From contig NZ_JAFFPU010000080.1 in assembly GCF_016919175.1 (NCBI RefSeq), positions 1 through 15,414 of the forward strand: DNA of 15,414 bases, given 5' to 3'. A program made the translations under genes and the position numbers. Source of the stretch: Leptospira ainlahdjerensis. Its GTDB lineage: Bacteria > Spirochaetota > Leptospiria > Leptospirales > Leptospiraceae. Positions 13,835 through 15,414 of this stretch are shown in pieces. Under the pieces are notes generated by a model. The model did no database searches and was not told the DNA's origin. It saw only the letters and a program-made list of their open reading frames with translations. Each line of letters opens with the position of its first letter. Position 1 is the first letter of the stretch.

Positions 13835-14176
13835 TTAATCCGGTTGATCTTCCGATTCTGTCGGAGCGTAGTGAGTGAATCCTATTGCTTGAAAGAGCCT
13901 CTTCATCAACGCATCGTAAAACCTGGTAGTGAAAACAAAGTTTAGGAGTAAGATCACTGCGTAGTAACCGAGGTCGAGAATCGAGTCTCCTAAGACAAAT
14001 CTTGCAATCTCGAAACCGACTGCGATAACTGTAGCGAGAACCAAGACAAAGCGAACTTTATCGCGATGAATGAAATCGTATTTCAAGTAACGAAACATCC
14101 ACTGGCTCAACAAGAGAACGAGTGCGATATACAACGGAATAAATAATCCGAAGATTGCTTGAGTTAAAATTTCCAT
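13835..14176 (-). CDS. Holin-like membrane protein
   Basis: The 113-residue protein has three hydrophobic segments at about residues 7-28, 41-61 and 69-85, separated by short charged loops (YLKYDFIHRDK and around GDS), then a charged C-terminal tail. Length and topology suit a class I holin, which opens the inner membrane so that the endolysin can reach the cell wall. It lies after the endolysin gene by 16 bases and before the terminase, so it belongs to the lysis block. AAGGA stands about 8 bases before ATG 14176. Holins share little sequence, so the call rests on topology and neighbours. Confidence 0.65.
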   Translation of the reverse strand: MEILTQAIFGLFIPLYIALVLLLSQWMFRYLKYDFIHRDKVRFVLVLATVIAVGFEIARFVLGDSILDLGYYAVILLLNFVFTTRFYDALMKRLFQAIGFTHYAPTESEDQPD

Positions 14177-14192
14177 AATTTCTTTCCTTCTC

Positions 14193-14882
14193 TTATAAAA
14201 GATTTTTTGATTTTAAGAACTTAGCCGGGTCCATAGGAGCAGGCCAGGATTGTGTCTTTTCATTCCAAGGCCATACCTCGAAATGCAAATGAGGTCCCAT
14301 CGAATAGCCGAGGTTTCCGGATCTTCCGATAACCATTCCGGCTTTCAGATTTTGTCCAACTGAGACTTGTGAATCGACGTGTTTGAACTTGTATTGATTT
14401 TTAGTATGAACCCCAATGGCAATTATGAAAGGAGTCCACGCGCGACTTTTAGGAATCTTCTTCGTGGAGATCAAATCGATCCAAGTTCCATTTTCATAAT
14501 GGAATCGAACTGGATAATCTTCGTCTTTTGCGAGGACTGTCTTAATCACGCAATCTTCTGGGAGTTTTATATCTCTCTCGCCACCCAGATCGATTCCTAA
14601 GTGAAATTGTCTCGAACCTTTACCGTTGATGTTCAGTGTCCTCCATCCGAATGGAGATGTTATGTGAGGTTCATCGACTGGACAAAAGAACGTTGGCTCA
14701 ACGACGGAAGGGAATGTTGCAAGACTTGCCTGAACTGTCTTCGTTCCAATGCGATCCGTTTTTAACTGCGATAGAACAGACTCATTCCAGTAATTCTGCT
14801 TTTCTTTAATCTTCTCAAAGTCGAGAAAATGTTTTTGAATTTGGAACGAAGCTGACTTCAGAGATTCTAAAATTTGAATCAT
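14193..14882 (-). CDS. Phage endolysin, M23 (LytM/lysostaphin-type) metallopeptidase
   Basis: The 229-residue protein carries a complete M23 zinc site: His94 and Asp98 in FHLGIDLGG, a helper His168 in KFKHVDSQVSVGQNLKAGM, and His198-x-His200 in GPHLHFEVW. These residues bind zinc and cut peptide cross-links in peptidoglycan. There is a helical N-terminal ~55 residues that could bind the wall, but no signal peptide, so it would need the neighbouring holin to leave the cytoplasm. ATG 14882 overlaps the upstream stop as ATGA and has AGGAGG 9 bases away. Alternative: a virion-borne peptidase, less likely given holin and spanin neighbours. Confidence 0.85.
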   Translation of the reverse strand: MIQILESLKSASFQIQKHFLDFEKIKEKQNYWNESVLSQLKTDRIGTKTVQASLATFPSVVEPTFFCPVDEPHITSPFGWRTLNINGKGSRQFHLGIDLGGERDIKLPEDCVIKTVLAKDEDYPVRFHYENGTWIDLISTKKIPKSRAWTPFIIAIGVHTKNQYKFKHVDSQVSVGQNLKAGMVIGRSGNLGYSMGPHLHFEVWPWNEKTQSWPAPMDPAKFLKSKNLL

Positions 14883-15316
14883 GATTGTTTTCCTCCTAAG
14901 AAACTATTCACGACAGGAAGTCCGTTTCTTCTTAGTGCAAGGACCGCAAGAACGACAAGAATCAAAGCAATCAGAGAAAGAATGATGAATCCAATCACGG
15001 CATAGTAAAGCCACTTGATCCCGCTTCCTTCTCCGGCTTCTTTCGAAACCTTCGTAAGTTGAACATCCTTCTTTTCGTTTTCATTTGCACACTTCCGCAA
15101 TGCCTCTTTCAGTTGAGCAATCTCTTTAGCGTTCTCGATGTTTCTGGCGTCACACCGATCCAGTTCCGAAATTGCGCGGTCTTTCGCACCCGGCTTATCT
15201 TCAATCAATGCTTGCTTAGTTTCTTGGATCTGTTTCGAATCCTCTTTTAAAGTTGGAGGAAGGGTTTGGAAAACCGTGCAGGTTCCCAAAAACAAAAGTA
15301 AATAAAGGATTCTCAT
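14879..15316 (-). CDS. Probable unimolecular spanin (lipoprotein with C-terminal transmembrane segment)
   Basis: This 145-residue protein begins with a lipoprotein-like signal (MRILYLLLFLGTC; candidate lipidated Cys13, with a loose Leu-Gly-Thr lipobox that spirochaetes may tolerate). A charged coiled-coil region follows (about 24-95, e.g. EIAQLKEALRKC), with Cys55 and Cys76. A strong transmembrane segment is at about 102-128, followed by Arg-Arg and a short tail, so the C-terminus faces the cytoplasm. A lipid anchor in the outer membrane plus a C-terminal inner membrane anchor is the layout of u-spanins such as phage T1 gp11, which fuse the two membranes at the last step of lysis. It sits immediately before the endolysin and holin. 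The start has GGAGA about 6 bases upstream. Confidence 0.6.
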   Translation of the reverse strand: MRILYLLLFLGTCTVFQTLPPTLKEDSKQIQETKQALIEDKPGAKDRAISELDRCDARNIENAKEIAQLKEALRKCANENEKKDVQLTKVSKEAGEGSGIKWLYYAVIGFIILSLIALILVVLAVLALRRNGLPVVNSFLGGKQS

Positions 15317-15414
15317 TTCGTTTCTCCGTGATCTTGAATTGATATTGCGATGTGTTCCGCGTTACCCGCGAGCATCCGAAAGTTTTCAACCGTGTTTGTA
15401 AACCTTCCGGGTGG
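15313..15414 (-). CDS. C-terminal end of an unidentified gene (runs off the right edge)
   Basis: The minus strand is open from the edge to a TGA at 15315-15313 that overlaps the next ATG as ATGA. The last 33 residues end in NAEHIAISIQDHGETK. The overlap is the same coupling seen throughout the operon, which supports a real coding end. Too short to identify. Confidence 0.5.
   Translation of the reverse strand, partial: PPGRFTNTVENFRMLAGNAEHIAISIQDHGETK

Overview
The window reads as the packaging, head and front-tail part of a contractile-tailed (myovirus-type) prophage or phage. All credible genes lie on the minus strand, so transcription runs from the right end (15414) to the left end (1). 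The host is most likely a Leptospira species. This is inferred from the moderate GC content, the loose lipoprotein signal, and a tail terminator that resembles the LIC_12616 family I associate with Leptospira prophages. No host gene, integrase, repressor, attachment site, tRNA, CRISPR array or insertion sequence is visible, so prophage versus free phage cannot be settled here.

Layout in transcription order. (1) Lysis block, 15414-13835: the tail end of an unidentified gene, a lipoprotein plus C-terminal transmembrane protein that looks like a unimolecular spanin, an M23 metallo-endolysin, and a three-helix holin-like protein. (2) Packaging, 13818-11813: small terminase, then a large terminase divided at its domain boundary into an ATPase gene and a nuclease gene. 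(3) Head, 11813-5033: DUF1073-type portal; a MuF-type minor head protein carrying a C-terminal HExxH metallopeptidase domain; a 70-residue acidic protein; a DUF2213-type protease fused to a coiled-coil scaffold, with a strong internal start for the scaffold alone; a decoration-type protein with a signal-peptide-like N-terminus; and the major capsid protein. (4) Neck, 5013-3157: connector, neck/virion morphogenesis protein, head-closure candidate and tail terminator. (5) Tail, 3160-1: DUF3383-type sheath, DUF3277-type tube, a tail assembly chaperone whose second half lies in another frame, and the start of the tape measure protein.

The genes are packed tightly, with many ATGA, GTGA, TGATG or TAATG junctions, which points to one long translationally coupled operon. 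The only two sizeable gaps (10195-10376 and 8270-8389) flank the MuF-metallopeptidase gene and its small partner. Each gap holds an 8-base direct repeat overlapping the -35 box of a possible promoter. That pair looks like a separable module, and the small gene could be a cognate partner or immunity protein.

The most interesting observations are the MuF-zincin/small-protein pair, the cleanly split large terminase with its own ribosome binding site, a probable +1 programmed frameshift in the tail assembly chaperone, a nested scaffold gene, a possible one-protein spanin, and one immunoglobulin-like domain shared by the capsid decoration protein and the tail sheath.
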